Shown here one piece after another: positions 44,615 through 51,514 of a DNA stretch of 64,000 nt. The position numbers and the translations under genes are program-made. Location: assembly GCF_009856415.1 (NCBI RefSeq), contig NZ_WMEZ01000002.1, positions 496,001-560,000 of the forward strand, in the 5' to 3' direction. A model generated the notes under the pieces. The model saw only the letters and a list, made by a program, of their open reading frames with translations. It was not told the DNA's origin and did no database searches. The stretch's first letter is position 1. Every line of letters begins with the position of its first letter. This stretch comes from Halobacillus litoralis (GTDB lineage Bacteria > Bacillota > Bacilli > Bacillales > Halobacillaceae).

Positions 44615-45922
44615 TTATTGACGAGCGTCTTCCCAAGCTTGAGTCGCTCTTTGTTCTACTTCTTCCCAGCTGATGTCTCCAGCAAGGTATTCTTGTACAG
44701 CTACTCCGAATGCGTCCTCAGTCCAGCCCGTCGGCGCTCCAAGGAAGACCCATCCAAGCGTATTGCCTTCGTTCGCATACTCATAGATTTCCTGAGAAAT
44801 CGGATCTGCAATTTCCTGATCTTCATATCCTTCGTATGCCGGAATGAACTTGAATTCTTCCGTTACGAATTTCTTACCTTGATCAGATGTGTACATCCAA
44901 TCCAAGAAATCTTTACTTGCTTGTACGACTTCATCTTCAGACTCTTTGTTCACAACCCAGTAGTTCGGTACACCAACAGGGATGCTTCCTTCGTAACCTT
45001 CTACAGGGATCGGAAGAAGACCGACGTTGTTCTCAGCAAATTCAGGATCCATGGATTCAATCGTGTTGTAAACCCAGTTTCCTTGCTGAATCATCGCAAC
45101 TTTACCAAGAGAGAAGTTTTCTTCTACCTGTTGAGAGTAATCAAGGCTAAGTGTCGGTTGAACAGAGTACTCGTTTTGAAGGTCTACGAAACGCTTCATT
45201 TGGTCACCCATCTGAAACTCAATCGTGTCCGCTTCATAAGCTTCCATGATGTCGTTGTTGAATTCATCTGCAATATACGCGTTGGCTAAGTGGTTACCAA
45301 TGACCCACTTCTCTTTCGCCGGGAAGGCAAATGGTGCGTCGATTCCAAGCTCACCTTTTTGATCTTCCAACGTTTGAACAGCTTCTTCTAGAGCTTCAAA
45401 TGTTGTAATTTCTTCCGCATTAATTCCTGCTTCTTCAAAAACTTTTTTGTTATAAAGGAGACCGTATCCTTCCTGGTTGAAAGGAAGACCCAATACTTGA
45501 TCATTACGGGATACGCCGGAAAGTGTCCCTTCAAGTGCTGCGTTTGCAGCTTCTGTATCAGAAAGGTCTGCTAAGTATTTCTCATACTCATCGACATCTG
45601 TAGGTCCACCGACGTTGAAAATATCAGGCTCTTCTCCAGAAGAGAAAGAAGTCTTCAATGAAGCTCCGTAATCGTTTCCACCACCGACCGTTTTAACGTT
45701 GATGTTCACGTCTGGGTTTTCTTCTTCATACATGGACACAAGCTCTTCAAACTGGTCCTTGAACTCTACTTTAAACTGAAAGACATCGACGGTAACGGCA
45801 TCGCCTGAAGCATTGTCGTCTGAACTGCTGCTGTCGTCGGATCCAAATGAACAACCAGAAAGAGCTACAGTAGACGCCAACAATGCTGTGGCAATCCCAG
45901 AATAAAATTTGTTTCTTTTCAT
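44615..45922 (-). CDS. Sugar-binding lipoprotein of the second CUT1 ABC transporter
   Basis: A 435-residue family-1 solute-binding protein starting MKRNKFYSGIATALLASTVALSGC (lipobox LSGC), then an Asp/Ser-rich linker and the binding fold (DIFNVGGPTDVDEYEKY, GKVAMIQQGNWVYNTIE). The ATG used is five bases after GGGGTGG; a GTG three codons earlier overlaps that site. First gene of the transport operon. Confidence 0.93.
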   Translation of the reverse strand: MKRNKFYSGIATALLASTVALSGCSFGSDDSSSSDDNASGDAVTVDVFQFKVEFKDQFEELVSMYEEENPDVNINVKTVGGGNDYGASLKTSFSSGEEPDIFNVGGPTDVDEYEKYLADLSDTEAANAALEGTLSGVSRNDQVLGLPFNQEGYGLLYNKKVFEEAGINAEEITTFEALEEAVQTLEDQKGELGIDAPFAFPAKEKWVIGNHLANAYIADEFNNDIMEAYEADTIEFQMGDQMKRFVDLQNEYSVQPTLSLDYSQQVEENFSLGKVAMIQQGNWVYNTIESMDPEFAENNVGLLPIPVEGYEGSIPVGVPNYWVVNKESEDEVVQASKDFLDWMYTSDQGKKFVTEEFKFIPAYEGYEDQEIADPISQEIYEYANEGNTLGWVFLGAPTGWTEDAFGVAVQEYLAGDISWEEVEQRATQAWEDARQ

Positions 45923-45952
45923 CTCATCCACCCCTATTTATTTATTAATCAT

Positions 45953-45966
45953 TGAATCCGCTTACA
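45953..45966 (-). promoter_or_regulatory. cre-like site of the second ABC operon
   Basis: TGTAAGCGGATTCA on the minus strand, one mismatch from consensus, about 30 bases upstream of the binding-protein ATG. Confidence 0.6.
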
Positions 45967-46008
45967 TATCACATCTAAGAAAAGAGTTTTTCAACTTGTG
46001 CAACCTCA

Positions 46009-46107
46009 GCGCATACGTTTGCGCAAATGGTAGTTAAAAAACTCATCGGCTTGTCCAACAATGAGCTATAAAAGTGCTATAGATTAGGATGTGAATACGT
46101 TTGCACA
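46009..46107. promoter_or_regulatory. Two CG-centred LacI-type operators 82 bp apart
   Basis: GCGCATACGTTTGCGC (46009-46024) and TGTGAATACGTTTGCACA (46090-46107) share ATACGTTTGCRCAAA and are near-perfect palindromes around CG, the layout of LacI/GalR operators. Centre spacing is 82 bp (close to eight turns), suiting repression by looping. The adjacent LacI regulator is the obvious candidate. Confidence 0.55.
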
Positions 46108-46237
46108 AAATTCATTGATTAATGAAGTTGAGTAAATCATAACATGGGGGGCATACAAATACAACACCATTTTTCAAATAATTCTCCAAATAGACAGCGT
46201 TTACATAGATTCGTTTTTTCCGTCTTTCATATGTCGG

Positions 46238-46267
46238 GTCATGAACATCCACCATTCCACATACTTT
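46238..46267 (+). promoter_or_regulatory. Possible SigE promoter of the first Hsp20 gene
   Basis: -10 CATACTTT (46260-46267; consensus CATACANT) with a 14-bp spacer to GTCATGAA (46238-46245; consensus GTCATATT, partial). Consistent with mother-cell expression during sporulation. Confidence 0.35.
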
Positions 46268-46287
46268 GTAAGAGTGAGGTGAAAGAA

Positions 46288-46725
46288 ATGAAGAAAAAGA
46301 ACGGTCCGATCAATTGGGAGGCTTTCTCGGAAAATGTGGAGAAGGTGTTAGGAGAGGATTTCTGGAACGACATGCATCATGTCATTCCGAAACGCGGCCC
46401 TTCTTACGACCTTTTTGAAACGGAAGATCAGGCTGTCCTTGTGATTGAACTGCCAGGTTTGACAAAAAATGACCCGGTCTATCTGACTCAGGAGGGCACG
46501 TCCCTGATCATCCGGGGGGAGATCACTCCCGATTACCCCGTAGCAGAAGAAGAGTTAATCCATAACGAGCGTTTGAAAGGGAGCTTCAAGCGTGTGATTC
46601 CAGTGCCCTTTCATTTTACTGCGGAAGATATCGTGACCGCCTACAAAGAAGGTCTGTTGATCGTCACCATTTTTAAACGCCACAAAAACAGGGAGATCCC
46701 CATTGAATTAGAGGACCATCAATAA
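46288..46725 (+). CDS. Hsp20/alpha-crystallin-fold protein (GerT/CotP-like)
   Basis: A 145-residue small heat-shock fold: an N-terminal helix region (WEAFSENVEKVLGEDFWNDMHHVIP), then the alpha-crystallin beta-sandwich (YDLFETEDQAVLVIELPGLTKNDPVYL ... LIIRGEI ... FKRVIPVPFHFTAEDIVTAYKEGLLIVTIFK). Divergent members of this family in spore-formers include CotP and GerT. The neighbourhood of GerP-like genes supports a spore role. The start is the ATG after GAGGTGAAAG; a longer frame from 46144 has no ribosome site. Its 3' end overlaps the convergent gene by seven bases. Confidence 0.8.
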   Translation: MKKKNGPINWEAFSENVEKVLGEDFWNDMHHVIPKRGPSYDLFETEDQAVLVIELPGLTKNDPVYLTQEGTSLIIRGEITPDYPVAEEELIHNERLKGSFKRVIPVPFHFTAEDIVTAYKEGLLIVTIFKRHKNREIPIELEDHQ

Positions 46726-47135
46726 TGCAAAAAGATCTCTTTTTCATCGGAGCTCTTTTTTTGTAAACGAACTTCAATCGCCCCATCCTGGTACTGTGCA
46801 AACCCATTTCTTCTGCTCGTCTGAGCAGGCAGCGCAATCTCCATCCTCTCAGCCCATATTCCACCTACAAACAATTTCCCGCTTCCAACACTCAATCGTA
46901 TGCCCTCTACATCCACTTCGTAAGGAACAGGGATGGTGACGACAACTTCCTTCATTAACTCCATCACCTTATAATCACTGCTCGGTTGTTTTGATTTCTG
47001 TTGATCTTTTGGCGTCAGAGCATCCTGGATCGATTTTTGCACAAAATCATTCATCTTTCCCATATCCATCAAATCGTCAGGAAGGAAAGAGCTCTCTTTT
47101 CCTAAAGGGTTGAACCAATTTGTAATGTCTTTCAT
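46719..47135 (-). CDS. Second Hsp20-fold protein (GerT-like)
   Basis: A 138-residue protein: an N-terminal segment MKDITNWFNPLGKESSFLPDDLMDMGKMNDFVQKSI, a Lys/Gln/Ser linker, and a short beta-rich domain VVVTIPVPYEVDVEGIRLSVGSGKLFVGG ... GAIEVRLQK reminiscent of a minimal alpha-crystallin domain. Similar proteins occur as GerT-type spore germination factors. Convergent with the other Hsp20 gene, with overlapping ends; divergent from the GerP-like genes. Confidence 0.62.
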   Translation of the reverse strand: MKDITNWFNPLGKESSFLPDDLMDMGKMNDFVQKSIQDALTPKDQQKSKQPSSDYKVMELMKEVVVTIPVPYEVDVEGIRLSVGSGKLFVGGIWAERMEIALPAQTSRRNGFAQYQDGAIEVRLQKKSSDEKEIFLHY

Positions 47136-47151
47136 GCTTATCTTTTCCTTT

Positions 47152-47159
47152 CATACATT
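47152..47159 (+). promoter_or_regulatory. SigE-type -10 element before the GerP-like operon
   Basis: CATACATT fits the SigE -10 consensus CATACANT exactly, 20 bases upstream of the ATG. A partial TTTCATGC lies 14 bases before it as -35. Confidence 0.4.
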
Positions 47160-47178
47160 AGTCATAGGAGGTGATGAT

Positions 47179-47376
47179 ATGAGTCACATTCAATTCAGGA
47201 ATTTGTCCGTGGACCAAATCACTGATGCATCTGGAATCTTTTCAGGAACAAACCTCCAGTCTGGATTTAAGGCCGTGGAACAAAGATGGGAAGGAAACGG
47301 GAAAATCATTGGTCATAAAAACACCCTCCAACATAATAAACATCTAATCATCAAACGGCCTTCTAAAAGAGTGTAG
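47179..47376 (+). CDS. GerPA/GerPF-like small spore protein (copy A)
   Basis: A 65-residue protein: IQFRNLSVDQITDASGIFSG then TNLQSGFKAVEQ...GNGKIIGHKNTL, following the GerPA/PF plan of two beta strands, a GxN(x)Q turn, an aromatic residue and a final G-x-N. GerP proteins govern permeability of the spore coat to germinants. Ribosome site AGGAGGTGAT seven bases before the ATG; a longer frame is not supported. Ends with a basic RPSKRV tail. Confidence 0.62.
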   Translation: MSHIQFRNLSVDQITDASGIFSGTNLQSGFKAVEQRWEGNGKIIGHKNTLQHNKHLIIKRPSKRV

Positions 47377-47381
47377 CCGGC

Positions 47382-47708
47382 ATGTTCTTTAAAAAACGCC
47401 GTGACAAGCAAGCGGATATCGATCATCTTGTAAAAGAAATTCATGAATTAAAACAAATGATCCAAGGCATGCAGGGAAAGCATGTGGAATACCATATTCA
47501 TTTTGACCAAGTGGATATCCATGATCCCAACCTTGAGCAGCTGACGTTCCAGTTAGACCACCTAGATATCGATGAATTGAGTGGAGCTCTTAACATGGGG
47601 AACAATTTCGGTGTGAATGTCAAACCGAAGCCGAATTCTTCCCGTCCTGAATTGAGTCGAACGGATAATGGCTTGAAATTCAGCTTTAAATCAAAGGAGG
47701 ATTCCTAA
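47382..47708 (+). CDS. GerPC-like coiled-coil spore protein
   Basis: A 108-residue protein. The N-terminal coiled coil (ADIDHLVKEIHELKQMIQGMQGK, about 11-33) is followed by VEYHIHFDQVDIHDPNLEQL and LDHLDIDELSGALNMGNNFG, which resembles the central FDQLKVETLEGTLNIG-type region of GerPC. It is about half the usual GerPC length. It follows copy A by five bases and precedes copy B by one base, so the three are one operon. Confidence 0.6.
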   Translation: MFFKKRRDKQADIDHLVKEIHELKQMIQGMQGKHVEYHIHFDQVDIHDPNLEQLTFQLDHLDIDELSGALNMGNNFGVNVKPKPNSSRPELSRTDNGLKFSFKSKEDS

Positions 47709-47709
47709 T

Positions 47710-48000
47710 ATGGCCGGTCTGTCTCCTTACTTTTTCATAGGAAACATAAGGATTGGAACAATTGAAAATGCCTCCTGTTTGAATATGGGAAACAATATCC
47801 CGACAGGTTTTGAGAGTTACCAAAAACATAACCAGGGCTTTGGGAATGTCTATGGTGATGGCAATACTCTTGAAGGGTTACGTTCCATTTTAAGTGACTC
47901 AGCCATACTTGACCTGATGTCCCAAGAAAACGCCCAGGAAATCCCGGAGTGGATACAAAAACTCATGGAAAAGAAAATGGAGGATCATCCTGCAGAATGA
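47710..48000 (+). CDS. GerPA/GerPF-like protein with C-terminal extension (copy B)
   Basis: A 96-residue protein: YFFIGNIRIGTIENASCLNMGNN then FESYQKHNQGFGNVYGDGNTL shows the GerPA-like plan, followed by an extra helical tail (ILDLMSQENAQEIPEWIQKLMEKKMEDHP) absent from standard GerPA. AAAGGAGG precedes the ATG. The 3' end overlaps the convergent copy C by 16 bases. Confidence 0.6.
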   Translation: MAGLSPYFFIGNIRIGTIENASCLNMGNNIPTGFESYQKHNQGFGNVYGDGNTLEGLRSILSDSAILDLMSQENAQEIPEWIQKLMEKKMEDHPAE

Positions 48001-48203
48001 TCGGCTCCATTCTCCTTTTTTGAAGGACGTGCCATTTTCGTAATCGGCATATCGATTTCATCGTTATCATGAATGACATTAACATTATAAGAAATGATGT
48101 TCCCATCTCCTACGACTGTACCAAGGGCCGAATTTTGCTTTTCCTGCGATTCCCAATGGTTTTGAGTATTCGGACCGACAAATATGCCGGAGTTGTTCGT
48201 CAT
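47985..48203 (-). CDS. GerPA/GerPF-like protein (copy C), start uncertain
   Basis: From the first ATG the product has 72 residues (MTNNSGIFVGPNTQNHWESQ then EKQNSALGTVVGDGN...). The frame remains open upstream and encodes LLIDIQFDSIYVNH, which lines up with the N-terminus of copy D and with all GerPA-like proteins. A GGGGGG ribosome-like run lies just before that stretch, but no ATG, GTG or TTG does. Translation may therefore begin at a CTG or ATC near 48237-48242. C-terminus is extended and basic. Confidence 0.58.
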   Translation of the reverse strand: MTNNSGIFVGPNTQNHWESQEKQNSALGTVVGDGNIISYNVNVIHDNDEIDMPITKMARPSKKENGADHSAG

Positions 48204-48250
48204 GTGATTGACATAGATGGAGTCGAATTGGATATCGATCAGAAGCCCCC

Positions 48251-48496
48251 CTAATATTGGACGTTTGGTTGAGGGTTGCTGACGGTAGGGGTAACGATTG
48301 GTGTATCATTAACATCATTATCAATAATTGTATTCACATTGTTGGTCGCAATGAAAAAGCCGACGGGAATTCCTGCAGCATTATTGTTCTTCCCTTGCCA
48401 GGACCAATCCGGCTGATTATTTTGCCCCGTGGCTATGATTCCATTTTCAGTAATGGAGTTGACAGCGATTTGGTTGAAGACGACAGATACGGGCAT
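48251..48496 (-). CDS. GerPA/GerPF-like protein (copy D)
   Basis: An 81-residue protein: MPVSVVFNQIAVNSITENGI, IATGQNNQPDWSWQGKNNNAAG, then FFIATNNVNTIIDND and a Pro/Thr/Asn tail. The MPxxV start and GxNNQPDW turn resemble GerPA/GerPF. GAGGTGAAT precedes the ATG. It is the first gene of a minus-strand pair with copy C, separated by about ten bases. Confidence 0.65.
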   Translation of the reverse strand: MPVSVVFNQIAVNSITENGIIATGQNNQPDWSWQGKNNNAAGIPVGFFIATNNVNTIIDNDVNDTPIVTPTVSNPQPNVQY

Positions 48497-48532
48497 TCCT
48501 ATTCACCTCACCTTTTCTTCTGTTATCCTATT

Positions 48533-48730
48533 CTAGAACATTTGGAATGTGTCTTTTTCGGACAACCCTGCTTCTCCCCCGTGCTTCCCGTAACACTCAA
48601 AGCAAAAGTCAATGTCAAGGGTCCCTCCATCTGTAACCGTACACACGTCATATTCACGGAGCTCTTTTTTACACATCCAGCAAACCGTATGAACTTCATT
48701 CATCTCTTGCATCGTTTCTTTCCACCCCAT
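48533..48730 (-). CDS. Small protein with two CxxC motifs
   Basis: A 65-residue protein with CWMCKKE (17-20) and CFECYGKHGGEAG (43-46), spaced like a treble-clef or zinc-ribbon. Family not recognised. AAAGGTGGG precedes the ATG. It is 36 bases upstream of copy D on the same strand, so may belong to the same spore-related unit. Confidence 0.62.
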   Translation of the reverse strand: MGWKETMQEMNEVHTVCWMCKKELREYDVCTVTDGGTLDIDFCFECYGKHGGEAGLSEKDTFQMF

Positions 48731-48950
48731 TTGGATCCCACCTTTGATTGTTAAGTTATAGCGTTATCATACGCAATACCCAACCATTTTCATAATCATT
48801 GATATGGCCTCTCTCCTCTACTTTGGACTGACATTTTTCTACTTTCAGCTGGTTATTTTTCGTTTTCGGAAGGGAATTCGACAATGGAAATCTAATTTTG
48901 TTAAGAGTAGGAATTTAAATGAAAATGAGGATGAAAGGAAAGGGATCGAA

Positions 48951-49715
48951 ATGAACACACCTATACCTATCGCAGTACAGCTTTATACCTTACGAAATGA
49001 AACAGCCGCAGACTTTGCCGGCACGTTAAGGAAAGTCGCCGATTTAGGCTTTGATGCCGTAGAGTTTGCCGGATTTGGTGATCTGACAGCTTCCGAAGTC
49101 AAACGTTTATTAGACGAACTTGGCTTGAAAGCTGCTTCCAGCCATGTACCTTTGGATGAACTGAAGAACAACCTCGCACAAGTCATCGAAGATCAAAAAA
49201 CGATCGGGAGCGAATATGTGGTATGTCCGTACATCGAGGATCGAAGTGAATCTGATTATGTGCATTTAATTGAGGATTTGAAAAAAATCGGTGATGAATG
49301 CCGTCAGCATGGTCTTACTTTGTGCTATCATAATCATGACTTCGAATTGGAGCCGCTGCCGGATGGAAGAAAGCCACTGGACGCGATCCTTGAGGAAACG
49401 GATGAAAACCAAGTCCAGGCGGAGTTTGATATCTACTGGCTTCAAAAAGCAGGCGATCAACCTTCTGCATGGATCGACCGCTACCAGGGGCGCACGCCTT
49501 TGATACATTTGAAGGACATGACCCTGGATGAAGAACAATACTTCGCTGAACTCGGGACAGGCGGCGTTGATTTGGATACCGTATTTGTTCTTGGTGAGAA
49601 AGCTGGGGTGAAGTATTGGATCGTCGAGCAGGATGAAAGCCGACGCACACCTTTAGAAAGCTTGGAAATCAGTATGAATTACTTAAAAGAAAAGTTTCCT
49701 CAATTGAATAAATAA
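48951..49715 (+). CDS. Sugar phosphate isomerase/epimerase (second TIM barrel)
   Basis: A 254-residue AP_endonuc_2 TIM barrel: PIAVQLYTLRNETAADFAGTL at the N-terminus, metal residues in LCYHNHDFEL, AEFDIYWLQKAG, LIHLKDM and IVEQDES. Of the IolE/xylose-isomerase-like group. The start at the ATG after AAAGGAAAGGG avoids a 49-residue extension with no ribosome site. Not near the other sugar operon, so its substrate is open. Confidence 0.84.
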   Translation: MNTPIPIAVQLYTLRNETAADFAGTLRKVADLGFDAVEFAGFGDLTASEVKRLLDELGLKAASSHVPLDELKNNLAQVIEDQKTIGSEYVVCPYIEDRSESDYVHLIEDLKKIGDECRQHGLTLCYHNHDFELEPLPDGRKPLDAILEETDENQVQAEFDIYWLQKAGDQPSAWIDRYQGRTPLIHLKDMTLDEEQYFAELGTGGVDLDTVFVLGEKAGVKYWIVEQDESRRTPLESLEISMNYLKEKFPQLNK

Positions 49716-49718
49716 ACG

Positions 49719-49754
49719 GAAGGGCGTGATTTCTTCACGCTCCTTCTTTATGTA
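49719..49754 (+). terminator. Terminator after the second epimerase
   Basis: GAAGGGCGTGA / TCACGCTCCTTC with loop TTTCT, then TTTAT. Confidence 0.75.
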
Positions 49755-49765
49755 AGGAGAAACGC

Positions 49766-50299
49766 ATGGACGAAGCATTCGTAACATGGATTTATGATTT
49801 TTCTGAAGCCGGATGGGTGGATGCACTGATGATCTTCTTCTCATCATGGGGATACAAAGCGATGATCGGGTTATTCTTTTTGTTGGCATTGTTGAAAACG
49901 ACTCGGAAACTTGGACTCGCAGCCATCGCAGCCTCCCTAGTAGGTTTAGTCATTAGCAGGACCATGCGCTGGATAGTGCCGCGGGAAAGGCCTTTCGTAG
50001 CCCTTGAAGAGGTCACACCATTGATCGAAAAAGAAGCTAGTGCCTCTTTTCCCAGTGAGCAAGCCTTATTTGTCGGCATCTTGATCGCCTTGCTGTGGAT
50101 GATCGGAAGCAGTCTGAGATGGGCCGGGGTTCTTGTTGGATTGGTTATTCTTGTTTCAAGAGTGTACCTTGGTCACCATTATGTTTCAGATGTACTGATG
50201 GGAGCTGTATTGGGTGGGTTTCTTTTTGTCACCATCTACAAATGGTTCAGCATCCAGCAGAGTTTCCCGGTGGAAAAAGAGAAAAGCCTGACCTCTTAA
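49766..50299 (+). CDS. PAP2-family membrane phosphatase
   Basis: A 177-residue lipid phosphatase-like protein with five or six helices, probably acting on undecaprenyl pyrophosphate or phosphatidylglycerol phosphate. Conserved motifs: RWIVPRERPF, SFPSEQA (about 92-98) and SRVYLGHHYVSDVLMG (about 129-144). The second motif normally ends in His (PSGH/PSDH); here it is Gln, a variant that also occurs in other Firmicute members. Confidence 0.85.
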   Translation: MDEAFVTWIYDFSEAGWVDALMIFFSSWGYKAMIGLFFLLALLKTTRKLGLAAIAASLVGLVISRTMRWIVPRERPFVALEEVTPLIEKEASASFPSEQALFVGILIALLWMIGSSLRWAGVLVGLVILVSRVYLGHHYVSDVLMGAVLGGFLFVTIYKWFSIQQSFPVEKEKSLTS

Positions 50300-50316
50300 A
50301 AGAGTCAGGCTTTTAT
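50282..50316. terminator. Bidirectional terminator between PAP2 gene and sinR
   Basis: AAAAGCCTGAC / GTCAGGCTTTT, 11-base loop, T-run on the plus strand. Confidence 0.82.
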
Positions 50317-50642
50317 TTATTCTGGTGGATTCTCCATTTATTAAACTCCAGATATTCACGGAATTGTTCTTTAGAGATCCCTGAATTCATCGCTTCCTGA
50401 ACCAAATTCATCCAATCTTTGTCCAGCGTTTCATCCTGAGGTTCGTTTTCACCATGGAGTAAAAAGTTAATTGAAACGTCTAGTTCCTGAGATATTTTAG
50501 TCAAGAACTGAATGGATGGATTGGTCTGGATATTCCGCTCAATCGAACTCAAGTAAGATTTTGCGACTCCTGCCCTTTCGGCCAATTCAGATAGCGACAT
50601 ATGTCGGTCTTTACGAATCTTTTGAATGCGTTCACCGATCAT
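50313..50642 (-). CDS. sinR: Biofilm/sporulation repressor SinR
   Basis: A 109-residue regulator nearly collinear with SinR of B. subtilis: HTH domain MIGERIQKIRKDRHMSLSEL ... GVAKSYLSSIERNIQTNPSIQFL, and a C-terminal SinI-like oligomerisation segment DKDWMNLVQEAMNSGISKEQFREYLEFNKWR. In B. subtilis it represses matrix operons and is antagonised by SinI. No sinI is seen upstream. ATG follows AAGGTGAGATC. Confidence 0.93.
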   Translation of the reverse strand: MIGERIQKIRKDRHMSLSELAERAGVAKSYLSSIERNIQTNPSIQFLTKISQELDVSINFLLHGENEPQDETLDKDWMNLVQEAMNSGISKEQFREYLEFNKWRIHQNK

Positions 50643-50861
50643 GATCTCACCTTCTTTCCTGTTGATATGAGTATAGCACAGATTGAACAACCGTTCTATT
50701 TAAAGCACGAAAAATCAATACGGAGTCCTATGTATGCTTTCGTTTCCCCTATGTGTATACTTCCTATTCCCTATCTTTTTTATCGTACAATCATACAAAT
50801 TATTTAGTGAAAGTTTTACTTTAACGAACGTTTTTTTAGCTTTTGTTCAAATATATGTCAG

Positions 50862-51055
50862 GATTCTTGAAGACTCCGTTTCGAGACTTTTGTTGAGTGG
50901 TTGGGGGCGGAGGGGAATGAGTCGCTTTCCGTGGGAGCGCGGTGAGCCTCCTCGGACTTCGTCCTGTGGGGTCTCAACATGCACTTTTTTCCCACAGGAG
51001 TCTCCCCATTCCCCTCCGCCCCTGTGCCATGGAAGATTCTCGAAACCACTTCTAA
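50862..51055. repeat. Long imperfect hairpin element R1
   Basis: About 195 bp with ends ATTCTTGAAGACTCCGTTTC and TTCTCGAAACCACTTC. Inner arms GGGGCGGAGGGGAA / TTCCCCTCCGCCCC enclose GAGCCTCCTCGGACTTCGTC. Inverted relative to R4. No coding function. Confidence 0.8.
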
Positions 51056-51195
51056 AAAATCAGCTTTTATCATTAACGATAGTGGATCATATAAACCGCT
51101 CTACAGAACGTAAAAGCATGATGCAGAGCGCTTTGCACTTCTAACAATAGGATAGTGGAAGACAATCCAACTTGGTAAAGGAGTTCGTTTCTCAC

Positions 51196-51385
51196 CTATA
51201 TCGAAAGGGGTGGTTGGGAAGATGCGAGACTCCCGTGGGAGAAGGAGTTAGGCGAGATCCCGCAGGACGCAGTCCGAGGAAGCTCGGCGCTCCCCCACAG
51301 GAAAGCGAGTAGCTTCCCAGCCACTCCTAACTCCCATTTTGGCAAACGAAGCCCGAAAGCATCTCGAAACTGAGTCTTTCACAAT
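51196..51385. repeat. Long imperfect hairpin element R2
   Basis: About 190 bp, same family: GAGACTCCCGTGGGAG, GCAGGACGCAGTCCGAGGAA and the end TCTCGAAACTGAGTCTTTCA. Its stem words are GGTTGGGAAG / CTTCCCAGCC, shared with R3 rather than R1. Confidence 0.78.
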
Positions 51386-51514
51386 CGGGAGGTATCGTTG
51401 AATAAAGCTTTGGGTAAATCGTAAACGAATTTAGGTTATAATGAATCACTTTTGTGTAGGATTCACACACTAACTGTAAAAATGAGTGAGAATCCTTAGG
51501 AAAAGGTGAACAAA

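Noticed and set aside
46144-46287. 48-residue N-terminal extension of the first Hsp20 gene
   Set aside because: No ribosome site at 46144, and the region holds the predicted promoter.
50858-51073. A 71-codon frame across repeat R1 (and similar frames in R3/R4 near 59.34-59.74 kb)
   Set aside because: They translate the palindromic repeat elements, have no ribosome sites, and resemble each other only because the DNA repeats do.
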